Source: Chloroflexota bacterium | GTDB taxonomy: Bacteria > Chloroflexota > Anaerolineae > Caldilineales > Caldilineaceae | DNA: 60,713 nt | Direction: 5' to 3' | NCBI GenBank assembly: GCA_030058085.1 | Contig: JASGTU010000387.1 | Coordinates: 1-60,713, forward strand | Part shown: positions 52,892 to 60,713 of the stretch, in pieces | How positions within the stretch are numbered: position 1 is the stretch's first letter | Layout of the letters: the number at the start of each line of letters is the position of its first letter | Program-made: the position numbers and the translations under genes | The notes under the pieces: model-generated | What the model was told of the DNA's origin: nothing | The model's input: the letters and a program-made list of their open reading frames with translations, nothing else | The model's database searches: none

Positions 52892-54943
52892 ATGAGTGAG
52901 AATCATGTGAACCGCCCGCCCAATATACTTGACCGTGACTTCGTTCGCTTAGGGTTCATCATCCTGATCATGGCGTCGTACGCGCTGCGGCTGCACGAGC
53001 TGACGCGGCAGGACATCTGGTGGGACGAGGCGCGCAATATCGACGTGGCGCTGCGACCCTTTGGCCAGGTGGCGACCGCGCCGGAACTGGATATTCACCC
53101 GCCGGTCTATTTCTGGCTGTTGCACGGCTGGCTGCGGCTGATGCGCGTTGCGCACGGCATGGAACCGGCGCTGATCGCGTTCGCGGCGCGTTACGCAAGT
53201 GTGTGGGCGGGTGTAGCCGGCGTAGGACTGCTCTTTGCCCTTGCCGCAGGCGCGTCGAACCGCAGGGCGGGGCTACTCGCGGCGGCTGTGGGTGCGCTTT
53301 CGCCCTTCTGGCTGGCGGAAAGCCAAGAGGCGCGCATGTATACGCTCGGCTTTGCGCTCCTGACGGGGGCCGCGCTAGCGCTTTACCGCAGCATCGGCGC
53401 GGAGGATGCCGGCGAATCCGGTGTTGGGGCTGCGTTACGCCGCAGACGGTTTGTTCTGGCTGCGTTTGTTGTGCTGTCTGCGTTGGCGCTGCTGACGCAT
53501 TACAACGCCGTGTTCATCGTTGCGGCCTGGTTTCTGTGGTGGGGTGTGGTTGTGTTGCTGCGGCGCGGGCAGGCTCGGCACGTCGAGTTGGGCGTCGCCG
53601 CGGCGGCTGGTCTGGCGATCTTCGCGCTGGTATTGCCAGCGACTCCCATCGCCCTGCGCCAGATTCCAGGTTACGCCAATCCGAACCTGGTCGTGCCCTC
53701 CGCAGCCGAGTACCTGCGGCAGAACTGGCAGGCGTATCTGGGCGGCTATGCTTTCGGCGCGGAAATGCTGGGCGGCTCAAGCGCGGCGTGGCTGTGGGGC
53801 GTGGCGGCGCTGGCTATCGCCGGCATTATTCTGTCTGTAATGGGCGGTCAATCTGCGACATGCCGGCGTGAACGGCTGCGCCTTTCGCTGCTCGTCTTTT
53901 GGGTCGCCGGCGGGCTAGTTCTATACTACATAGCAGTGTTGGACCGGGGGGCGTTCAATGTGCGCTATAGCAGCTTCATCACGCCTGCGCTCTACGCGCT
54001 GCTCGGCGCGGGGCTGGCGGGTTGGGGGCGACGGGTGAGCGTCGCGTACCCGTTAGCCGCGGTTCTGCTCCTGGTCGGATTCGCGCCTGCAATTCGGGCC
54101 GACCTGTATGACGAGGGCTTTGCCCGCGAGGACATCACGGGCGTGACCCGCTGGCTGCGCGAGCATGCCGGGCCGAACGACGTGATCTTCGTGGACCAGA
54201 AATACCCGTTCGGCTTCTACTACGAGCGTTTTGCCATCGACGCCGGCGAGCAGCCAACCGGCGATGAGCATGCGCCGGCGCGCTATCTGTTCGTGGATAT
54301 CAACACGATTGACGAGCGGCTGACGGAGTGGGCCGGCGCAGCGGAGAATGTGTTCTGGGTACGCTGGTACGAGAGCGATACGGATCCGCGGCGGGCCGTG
54401 TCTTTTCTGCTGGATATGGCCGGCGAGCGCACGGGCGAGGAATGGTTTCGCGGCTACTCGATTGACGTGTGGCGGCTCAACCCGCCTACGACCTTCGAAC
54501 TGGCCCCAAATATGGTCGAGATGCGCCATGCCTGGCCTCCGGCGGTGGAAATCGTGGAAGCGTCTCTGCCCGTTGAAGAAGTCCCGACAGGCGGCGAAGC
54601 GCCGGTTGTGCTCCGCTGGCGGCGCGTGCCCGGCGGGCAGGTCGAGCGAGGCTTGAAGGCGCGTGTGGCGGTTTACGATGCCAACGGCGGGCGGGTCGCG
54701 CAGAGCGACCAGCGCTTGCTCAACGACCGGCACCTAATGCCGGCGGAGTGGGGCGAGGGTGACCAGCCGCTGAACGTCTATCTGCTGGCGCTACCGGAGG
54801 ACATACCGGCTGGAGTCGCAGAGATCCGGGCGCTGGTGTATGATGCCGATACGCTCGAACCGCTGACCCTGGTCGACGAGGCGGGCAATCCCGCCGGACA
54901 GGAAGCGCTGTTGGGGTCAATTGGCGTGATCGAGAAAGACTGA
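52892..54943 (+). CDS. GT-C membrane glycosyltransferase (PMT/ArnT-like)
   Basis: 683 residues from the ATG at 52892 (the open frame upstream precedes the promoter). The first helix is at about 15-33 and the external catalytic loop LTRQDIWWDEARNIDVALRPFGQ carries the acidic Asp-Glu typical of GT-C enzymes, then IHPPVYFWLLHGWLRL. About ten further helices extend to residue 400. A soluble C-terminal part (about 420-683) has a beta-sandwich-like end (PVVLRWRRVPGGQVERGLKARVAVYD). It is the same architecture as 15860-17881. It is the first gene of a plus-strand glycosylation unit that continues past the window. Confidence 0.83.
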   Translation: MSENHVNRPPNILDRDFVRLGFIILIMASYALRLHELTRQDIWWDEARNIDVALRPFGQVATAPELDIHPPVYFWLLHGWLRLMRVAHGMEPALIAFAARYASVWAGVAGVGLLFALAAGASNRRAGLLAAAVGALSPFWLAESQEARMYTLGFALLTGAALALYRSIGAEDAGESGVGAALRRRRFVLAAFVVLSALALLTHYNAVFIVAAWFLWWGVVVLLRRGQARHVELGVAAAAGLAIFALVLPATPIALRQIPGYANPNLVVPSAAEYLRQNWQAYLGGYAFGAEMLGGSSAAWLWGVAALAIAGIILSVMGGQSATCRRERLRLSLLVFWVAGGLVLYYIAVLDRGAFNVRYSSFITPALYALLGAGLAGWGRRVSVAYPLAAVLLLVGFAPAIRADLYDEGFAREDITGVTRWLREHAGPNDVIFVDQKYPFGFYYERFAIDAGEQPTGDEHAPARYLFVDINTIDERLTEWAGAAENVFWVRWYESDTDPRRAVSFLLDMAGERTGEEWFRGYSIDVWRLNPPTTFELAPNMVEMRHAWPPAVEIVEASLPVEEVPTGGEAPVVLRWRRVPGGQVERGLKARVAVYDANGGRVAQSDQRLLNDRHLMPAEWGEGDQPLNVYLLALPEDIPAGVAEIRALVYDADTLEPLTLVDEAGNPAGQEALLGSIGVIEKD

Positions 54944-54958
54944 CAGGACGATAGCTCA

Positions 54959-56113
54959 ATGCCGACGCAACTGCCGTTGTTGCCCTATCTGGAGGCGGAG
55001 ACCTCTCAACGACCGGCGGACTTCATACCGGTGTACACGCCGTGGCTGGGCGACCGCGAAGCCGAGTACGTGCTGGAAGCGGTGCAGAGCGGCTGGATCA
55101 GCAGCCTGGGCAAGTATGTAGTCCAGTTCGAGGAGGAGTTCTCACGCTTCTGTGGCGCCAAGTGCGGCGTGGCGACGAGCAACGGCACCACGGCCCTGCA
55201 CCTGGCGATGCACGCGCTGGGCATAGGCCCCGGCGACGAGGTCATTGTGCCGGCCCTATCCTTCGTGGCCTCGGCCAATACGGTAGTCTATACGGGGGCT
55301 AAGCCGGTCTTTGCCGATGTGGACATGGAGACCTGGGCGCTGTTGCCGGAGGAGGTGGAGCGGCTGCTCTCCCCGCGCACGAAGGCCGTGATGCCGGTCC
55401 ATCTCTACGGTCACCCGGCCCCAATGGGTGAAATCCGCGCCATTGCCGAGGCGCACCACCTGTGGATCGTGGAGGACGCGGCGGAGGCGCACGGCGCATG
55501 CGCCGGCGATCGCCGGACGGGCAACCTAGGCCATGTCGCTGCGTTCAGTTTCTTCGCCAACAAGATCATCACCACGGGCGAAGGCGGGCTGTTAACCACG
55601 AACGACGAGGCTCTGGCCGCGCGGCTGCGCATGTTGCGCGACCATGCCATGCCGCCGGAGAAACGCTACTGGCACGAAGAGATTGGCTTTAACTACCGCA
55701 TGACCAACTTGCAGGCGGCAGTCGGCGTGGCGCAGATGGCGCGCATCGACGAGTTCATCGCGCGCAAGCGGCGCATCGCCGAGCTGTATGCCGAGGGGCT
55801 GGCGGGCTTGCCCGGCATTACCTTGCCCGTGGAGAAGCCCGGCTATACCAACGTCTTCTGGATGTACTCCGTCTTGATCGATGCGCCCTTCCCGCTGACC
55901 CGTGACGAGGTGATCCCGGCGCTGCGGCAGCGGGGCATCGACAGCCGGCCTTTCTTTCACCCGCTGGACACCTTGCCGCCCTATCTGAGCGAAACGCCGC
56001 AGCCACAGGCGCTGGCACTGAGCCGCACTGGCCTGAACCTTCCCAGTTCGCCGCGCCTCAGCGACGAGCAGGTCGACCGCATCTGCCAAGCTTTCAGGGA
56101 CCTCGCAGGGTAA
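54959..56113 (+). CDS. DegT/DnrJ/EryC1-family sugar aminotransferase
   Basis: 384-residue PLP enzyme: FIPVYTPWLGDREAEYVLEAVQSGWIS at the start, SNGTTALHLAMHALGIGPGDEVIVP at the cofactor site, EDAAEAHGA, and the Schiff-base lysine K202 in FFANKIITTGEGG. RDHAM, FNYRMTNLQAA and the C-terminal GIDSRPFFHPLDTLPPY resemble perosamine synthase-type enzymes, which aminate a 4-keto GDP-sugar. The exact substrate is not proved. It is paralogous to the aminotransferase at 13777-14901. Confidence 0.92.
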   Translation: MPTQLPLLPYLEAETSQRPADFIPVYTPWLGDREAEYVLEAVQSGWISSLGKYVVQFEEEFSRFCGAKCGVATSNGTTALHLAMHALGIGPGDEVIVPALSFVASANTVVYTGAKPVFADVDMETWALLPEEVERLLSPRTKAVMPVHLYGHPAPMGEIRAIAEAHHLWIVEDAAEAHGACAGDRRTGNLGHVAAFSFFANKIITTGEGGLLTTNDEALAARLRMLRDHAMPPEKRYWHEEIGFNYRMTNLQAAVGVAQMARIDEFIARKRRIAELYAEGLAGLPGITLPVEKPGYTNVFWMYSVLIDAPFPLTRDEVIPALRQRGIDSRPFFHPLDTLPPYLSETPQPQALALSRTGLNLPSSPRLSDEQVDRICQAFRDLAG

Positions 56114-56120
56114 CGCGCCG

Positions 56121-56900
56121 ATGCCGTCCGCTTCTGTTCGCACCGCTGCGCCCGACGTGTCGGTCATTCTGCCGACCTACAACGAGCGCGAAAATATCTG
56201 CGACCTGATCGACGCCGTACGGACGCACTTGGCGCCGGCGGAGTGGCGCTATGAGATCGTGGTGGCGGACGACGATAGCCCGGACGGCACAGCCGGCGCC
56301 GTGCGCGAGCGCTATGGGCTGGATGGCTCGCCGGATGCGTCGATCGAACTTGACAACCAGGGAAAGGGCGCGCTTCGTCTGATCGTGCGCAAGGCGAACA
56401 AGGGGCTTGCCTTCGCTATTCGCGACGGCATTGAGCGTTCCGCGGGGCATACGCTGGTGGTGATGGACACGGATTTCAACCATGATCCGGCCATGATCCC
56501 GCAGATGGTGGACCTGTTGCGCTACTATGACCTGGTGATCGGCAGCCGCTTCGTGATGCGCGGGGGCATGGAGGACGCGGTTCGCTACCGCTTGAGCTTG
56601 CTGTACAACATCTTCATCCGTTTCATCTTCCAGACGCAGGTGCAAGACAACCTGAGCGGCTTCTTTGCGCTGCGCCGTGAGCGCTTCGAAGAGGTTGCGC
56701 CAATCGCCGACCGCATCTTCTATGGGTATGGCGATTACTTCATCCGGCTGCTGCTGGTGGCGTGGCGGCACGATTGGCGCATCCTAGAGGTGCCGGTGTT
56801 CTACATCCTGCGCAGGCACGGTGACAGCAAAACGGGCTTCTGGCGCATCTTCACGCAGTATACCGCTGCGGTGATCAGGCTGCGACTGCGCGGCATCTAG
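56121..56900 (+). CDS. Dolichol-phosphate-mannose-synthase-like GT2
   Basis: 259 residues: SVILPTYNERENICDLIDAV, ADDDSPDGTA, the catalytic MDTDFNHDP, VIGSRFVMRGGMED, and DNLSGFFALRRERFE with the RRHGDSKTGFW basic end. This matches DPM1-type synthases, which put a sugar on polyprenyl phosphate. Unlike the GT2 at 14898 it has no C-terminal membrane helices. It starts seven bases after the aminotransferase, and a GT-C gene follows, which is the expected order of donor maker and donor user. Confidence 0.9.
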   Translation: MPSASVRTAAPDVSVILPTYNERENICDLIDAVRTHLAPAEWRYEIVVADDDSPDGTAGAVRERYGLDGSPDASIELDNQGKGALRLIVRKANKGLAFAIRDGIERSAGHTLVVMDTDFNHDPAMIPQMVDLLRYYDLVIGSRFVMRGGMEDAVRYRLSLLYNIFIRFIFQTQVQDNLSGFFALRRERFEEVAPIADRIFYGYGDYFIRLLLVAWRHDWRILEVPVFYILRRHGDSKTGFWRIFTQYTAAVIRLRLRGI

Positions 56901-57002
56901 CGGCATGATCGCGACATTGCCGATCATGCCAGGTGCGGCGGAATGTTGTGCCGCCGGTCGGAAGGCAATGCACAGGCCTCGGCGAATCTATCGCCCAGCG
57001 CA

Positions 57003-59471
57003 ATGATGGAGAAAATGACTCAGAGACGCTATGGCGTGATCCTGCTGGTCGCGCTGCTCTTCACGATTTATGCGTTCACCAATCCGGGCCGGTTCCATGT
57101 GGTCGACGAGGTGAGTCTATTTGGCGTGACCGAATCGATCGCGCTGCGCGGCGCCGTCGATACGAATGCCATCGCTTGGACGCAGTGGGTGAACAGCCCC
57201 GGTGAGGTGTTGGGCGCGTTCGGCCCAGAGGGAGATGTGTACAGCAAGAAAGGGCCGGCGCCGGCGTTCTTGGCGACGCCGCTCTATCTGCTGCTGCGCG
57301 CTTTTGCTCACCTGGACATCTCGCTCGGCTTGCTGCAAGGAACGCTGCTGTGGAACGGGCTGGTGACCGCGCTGACTGCGGCGTTGGTGTGGCTGGCTGC
57401 GGCCCGTCTAGGTTATTCTGACCGAGTGGGCGCATTGCTGAGCTTGCTCTTCGGCGTGGCGACGATCGCCTGGCCGTATGCCAACCAGTTCTTTGGCGAG
57501 CCGCTTAGTGCATTGGGGCTGTTTCTGGTGTTCTACGGGCTGCTCTCGTGGCGGGTGACGCGCCAACTGAGATGGTCGCTGGCTGCTGGCGTGGGGGCCG
57601 GGTTGGCGATCGCCACGGTGACGGCCAACGCATTGATGGTTGCGATCATCGTTGCGTACGGCGCGGCGGACGAAGTAATGCCTCGGTTCGGGCGGGCGGG
57701 GCAAAGGGGAGATGCGCCCGACGCAGAAAAGGGCAACGGGCAGCAGGCGATGTCACAGCTTCTCGCAGCGGGATTGTTGTTCATCGTGCCGGTTGCCGCC
57801 GCCGGCCTGTTCCTGTTTTGGTACAATTTCCTTCGCTTCGGCAGCCCGTTCGAGACCGGCTACCATTTCGACGCGGGCGAGGGATTCAATGCGCCGTTCC
57901 TCCAAGGACTATATGGTCTGCTCCTCAGCCCATACCGGGGGATGTTCTGGTTTACGCCGCTCTTTTTCGCGAGCATGGCGTCGTTCATCCCCTTCATGCG
58001 GCGACACAAGCATGAGGGCTTATTAATCGCCGCGGTCAGCGTCGTCTTCATTGGGCTGTACAGCAAGTGGTGGATGTGGTGGGGCGGCTTCTCGTGGGGG
58101 CCGCGTTTCCTTGTGCCGTTGGCGCCGTTTTGGGTATTGCTCTTGGCGCCGGTATGCAGCCGGCTCGCCGGCAATATGGCAAGACTGGGCGATTCCGGCA
58201 GGATACATTGGGGCGAGGCCCTGCGTGCGCCGGGTTTGTCCGGCTGGCTGCTCATCGTGGTTGCGCTGCTGTCGACTGTCGTCCAATTGGCCGCGGTAGC
58301 GGTCAACTACGTCAATTTCGAGGTGTTGCTGCGCTCGATCTACCCAACGGATTGGAGCAATCCCCTCGCATTCGGTCCGCCCGCCCAGCCGTTGACGGAC
58401 CTGTTGAACAGTCCTGTTGCCGGCCAGTTCAAGCTGATGAACATGGACTTTCGGGCGAACACGGATCTAGTGTGGTTGTGGGCGGACGGTAACATACAGC
58501 TTCTGTTGCTGGGCGTGGGCGGCGCTGTGCTGCTGACATTGGCTGCGGCGGCCGCGGCATGGTGGATTGATGTGGGCGCAACTTCTCGTCCTGTCCCCAG
58601 CCGGCCGGTGCGCTGGCTGGTCGTCATATTGCCGTTGTTGTTCGCCGGGGTTTGGATCAACGAAGCCAGCCGTCACCCGCATTATGGCGATGCCGGCTAC
58701 CGCGCCGTCATCTCGCACATCTGTGAGGTGGCAGAGCCGAGCGACGTGATCATAACGGTGGCGCCCTATGCCTACCAAGTCCCGATGAACTGGCTTGGGG
58801 CTGAATGCAACTACGCCCCGCCGGTTATCGGGTACGCGACGGATTCGATGGAATATCCCGAGGCGCAACAGGTGATGGCGCGCACTTTGGACGAGTACGA
58901 TTTGATCTGGTTTGTGACGGGCGGGCTGCCGCCAAACGACCCTGAGAACACGCTGGAGCGCTGGTTGGCGGACAACGCCTACAAAGCGTTCGATATGTGG
59001 TACGGCGATTTCCGTCTGCTGGCATACGCAACGCCGGCGCGCCTAGAGGATGTCACGGCGCGAGAGACGGGGACGCCGTTGGTCGGCGCGCAGACGTCGG
59101 AGGTCATGGTCGAATCCGTGCGTGCGCCGGAGACGGTGTCTCCGGGCGAGGCGCTGCCAATTGAGATCGCGTTCCGGCTGGCCGCGCCGAGCGGATTCGG
59201 CTTACGGTGGTTCGTTCAACTGCTGACGCTCGACGGATTTCCTGTGGCCTTGTTGGATACAGCGCCGGATGACGGGTATACGCCGTTTTCGGATCTGCCC
59301 GCAGAGCAAGAGTTGGTCGAACGAGCGGGGCTGTTGTTGCCGCCGGATCTTCCTACTGGAGAATACCAGGTGATAGCCGGGATCTACAACCCGGAACTGG
59401 AGAACGCAGAACGACTTCGTGCGCCGGACGGCTCCGATTTCGTTCACATTGGCCGGCTAGTGGTGCAGTAG
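57003..59471 (+). CDS. Large GT-C-like membrane protein
   Basis: 822 residues from the ATG at 57003; ATGs at 57006 and 57015 are also possible (GGAG precedes the last). The first helix is at about 9-24, and a loop with FHVVDEVSLFGVTESIALRG gives the Asp-Glu acidic pair of GT-C enzymes. GPEGDVYSKKGPAPAFLATPLYLLLRAF then fits lipid-linked-sugar transferases. About twelve helices follow, with a soluble C-terminal region (about 590-822) ending in a beta-rich domain like those of the other two GT-C proteins here. Donor and acceptor unknown. Confidence 0.78.
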   Translation: MMEKMTQRRYGVILLVALLFTIYAFTNPGRFHVVDEVSLFGVTESIALRGAVDTNAIAWTQWVNSPGEVLGAFGPEGDVYSKKGPAPAFLATPLYLLLRAFAHLDISLGLLQGTLLWNGLVTALTAALVWLAAARLGYSDRVGALLSLLFGVATIAWPYANQFFGEPLSALGLFLVFYGLLSWRVTRQLRWSLAAGVGAGLAIATVTANALMVAIIVAYGAADEVMPRFGRAGQRGDAPDAEKGNGQQAMSQLLAAGLLFIVPVAAAGLFLFWYNFLRFGSPFETGYHFDAGEGFNAPFLQGLYGLLLSPYRGMFWFTPLFFASMASFIPFMRRHKHEGLLIAAVSVVFIGLYSKWWMWWGGFSWGPRFLVPLAPFWVLLLAPVCSRLAGNMARLGDSGRIHWGEALRAPGLSGWLLIVVALLSTVVQLAAVAVNYVNFEVLLRSIYPTDWSNPLAFGPPAQPLTDLLNSPVAGQFKLMNMDFRANTDLVWLWADGNIQLLLLGVGGAVLLTLAAAAAAWWIDVGATSRPVPSRPVRWLVVILPLLFAGVWINEASRHPHYGDAGYRAVISHICEVAEPSDVIITVAPYAYQVPMNWLGAECNYAPPVIGYATDSMEYPEAQQVMARTLDEYDLIWFVTGGLPPNDPENTLERWLADNAYKAFDMWYGDFRLLAYATPARLEDVTARETGTPLVGAQTSEVMVESVRAPETVSPGEALPIEIAFRLAAPSGFGLRWFVQLLTLDGFPVALLDTAPDDGYTPFSDLPAEQELVERAGLLLPPDLPTGEYQVIAGIYNPELENAERLRAPDGSDFVHIGRLVVQ

Positions 59472-59477
59472 GTCGCC

Positions 59478-60713
59478 GTGACTACCCGCGAGGATACGAA
59501 GCTAAGCCCTGAGCGCGGCAGCAACCCGGCGGCGCGGTTTCGGCGCCGAGAGCGGCTGGGCGACAATGCGCGGGCTGCTCTCGGCTTGACGCTGTTGGCC
59601 GTCCTCTTTTATTTGCCCATCCTACTGGGCCTGCGCACCTTCCCCGACGGAGACTTCACGCACCATTTCCTGCCGTTCTCTCTTTTTCAGCGGCAAGCTC
59701 TGGCTAATCTCGAGGCGCCGCTGTGGAACCCCTACACCTATTCCGGCCATCCGTTCTGGGCTGATATTCAAGCGGCTGTACTCTATCCCCCGGCCAATGC
59801 CCTTTTGTTGCTGACCCTGCCCTTTGACAACGCGGCCGTTCGGCTCTATTTGCTTCAGTTGGAGGCTGTGATCCATGTTGCGGCTGCGGGCTTTTTCGTC
59901 TATGTCCTGGGGCGCGAGCTAACGCGGCATTACTGGGGCGGATTGCTCGCCGGCGTCTGCTTCATGCTGTCGGGATACCTTACGGGCTATCCGCCGCTGC
60001 AATTGGCGGTTCTGCGCACGGCTATCTGGCTGCCGTTGCTGCTGTGGCTGTTGCTCCGCGCCTGGAGCGAACCGCGACGGATGCGCTACTGGGCGGGCGC
60101 AGGTGCGGCGTTCGCCTTTTCCTTCCTCGGCGGGCATGCCCAAACCTGGTTGTTTGTCGCCTATGCTGCGGCAGGATGGTTTGTGGCGCTGGCTGTGGGC
60201 GGTTTTACAGATGACCGAGCGAAAGGGGAACGCTGGGCGCGAGCGAGGATTCCCGGTCTGGCGGCATTTGCTGTGACGGCTGCTGGACTGGCAGCTGCAC
60301 AAGTGTTGCCCAGCGTGGAGTATGCCCGCCTGAGCGTACGCGCCAACGTGGACTACGCCTATGTGAGCGGCGGCTTCGCCTTGCAGGACGCGTGGAACCT
60401 GCTCCTGCCGGGTGTGCTTACGCAGTTCTCGCCGCTGTATATCGGCGTGGCGGGCCTCGGGCTGGCGCTGCTGGGCGCGCTGCCCGCTCTTGGCGGCGCA
60501 ATTAATCCGGGCGCGGGAGTGATGCGTTATGGCCGCGTCTATTTTGTTGTCCTGGCGCTGTTCGGTCTGCTGGCAGGGTTCGGCGGCAATGCTTTTCTGT
60601 ACCCCGTTCTTTACCGGATTGCGCCCGGCTGGGATCTGTTCCGCGGGCAGGAGCGCGCCGCCTTTCTGGCGGCATTTGGGTTGAGCATGCTGGCGGGCTA
60701 TGGCATGGCGCGG
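59478..60713 (+). CDS. YfhO-like polytopic membrane protein, 3' end outside the window
   Basis: A GTG start at 59478, six bases after the preceding stop, opens a frame of 412 codons that runs off the right edge. After a charged N-terminus (about 30 residues) there are at least eight membrane helices. The external segment FPDGDFTHHFLPF, and LWNPYTYSGHPFWADIQAAVLYPPANALL, are typical of the YfhO family, GT-C-like proteins thought to add sugars to wall polymers. Near the edge DLFRGQERAAFLAAFGLSMLAGYG continues that family. It is the fifth gene of the second glycosylation unit. Confidence 0.82.
   Translation, partial: MTTREDTKLSPERGSNPAARFRRRERLGDNARAALGLTLLAVLFYLPILLGLRTFPDGDFTHHFLPFSLFQRQALANLEAPLWNPYTYSGHPFWADIQAAVLYPPANALLLLTLPFDNAAVRLYLLQLEAVIHVAAAGFFVYVLGRELTRHYWGGLLAGVCFMLSGYLTGYPPLQLAVLRTAIWLPLLLWLLLRAWSEPRRMRYWAGAGAAFAFSFLGGHAQTWLFVAYAAAGWFVALAVGGFTDDRAKGERWARARIPGLAAFAVTAAGLAAAQVLPSVEYARLSVRANVDYAYVSGGFALQDAWNLLLPGVLTQFSPLYIGVAGLGLALLGALPALGGAINPGAGVMRYGRVYFVVLALFGLLAGFGGNAFLYPVLYRIAPGWDLFRGQERAAFLAAFGLSMLAGYGMAR

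Overview
The window is a high-GC (roughly 60%) bacterial chromosome segment. It is gene dense, with many ATGA stop/start overlaps and occasional TTG or GTG starts. The membrane glycosyltransferases, the GxRRxGKT NTPases and the general gene set resemble the Chloroflexota (Anaerolineae/Caldilineae type). That assignment is an inference from style, not from a marker gene. I see no rRNA, tRNA, CRISPR array, transposase or phage gene.

Region 1 (1-8569): the tail of a phosphotriesterase-like hydrolase is followed by a minus-strand phosphate regulon. It reads sensor kinase, response regulator, then (after a promoter with three direct repeats at 11-bp period) an MshEN-Usp fusion, pstS, pstC, pstA, pstB. 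Region 2 (8964-13599) holds a two-gene unit: a secreted 14-blade beta-propeller/Y_Y_Y sensor joined through one membrane helix to an AAA/STAND-type NTPase, and an overlapping soluble NTPase with a predicted winged helix. Region 3 (13777-17881) is a glycosylation module (DegT aminotransferase, ArnC/GtrB-like GT2, convergent GT-C enzyme) behind a leader with a terminator. Region 4 (17897-27535, minus) has DinG, a ResB-like protein, uridine kinase, a GT4, then an Fe-S PD-(D/E)XK nuclease and RecJ. Region 5 (27786-30985, plus) has a GT2, a NYN ribonuclease-like protein, a small membrane protein and an AraC/GyrI regulator of lower GC.

Region 6 (31059-39960, minus) is an aromatic amino acid superoperon: pheA, two DAHP synthases, tyrA, aroA, aroE, trpB, trpA. 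Upstream lies a consensus-like promoter, then a leader ORF whose end is packed with Phe, Trp and Tyr codons, then a very strong intrinsic terminator 92 nt before pheA. This looks like one ribosome-mediated attenuator sensing all three aromatic amino acids, and it is the most striking observation in the window.

Region 7 (40015-45373): an alkyltransferase-like protein, a DUF123 GIY-YIG protein, a lone Lrp-type ligand domain, cyclophilin, a small membrane protein and two GT4 enzymes. Region 8 (45374-51958): a coiled-coil protein directly ahead of selB, an HlyD/ABC-2 permease/ATPase exporter, a double thioredoxin and DUF2905. Region 9 (52892-60713): a second glycosylation module (GT-C, DegT, DPM1-like GT2, GT-C, truncated YfhO-like protein) that echoes region 3. 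In both modules the GT2 enzymes probably make polyprenyl-phosphate sugars that the GT-C proteins transfer outside the membrane.
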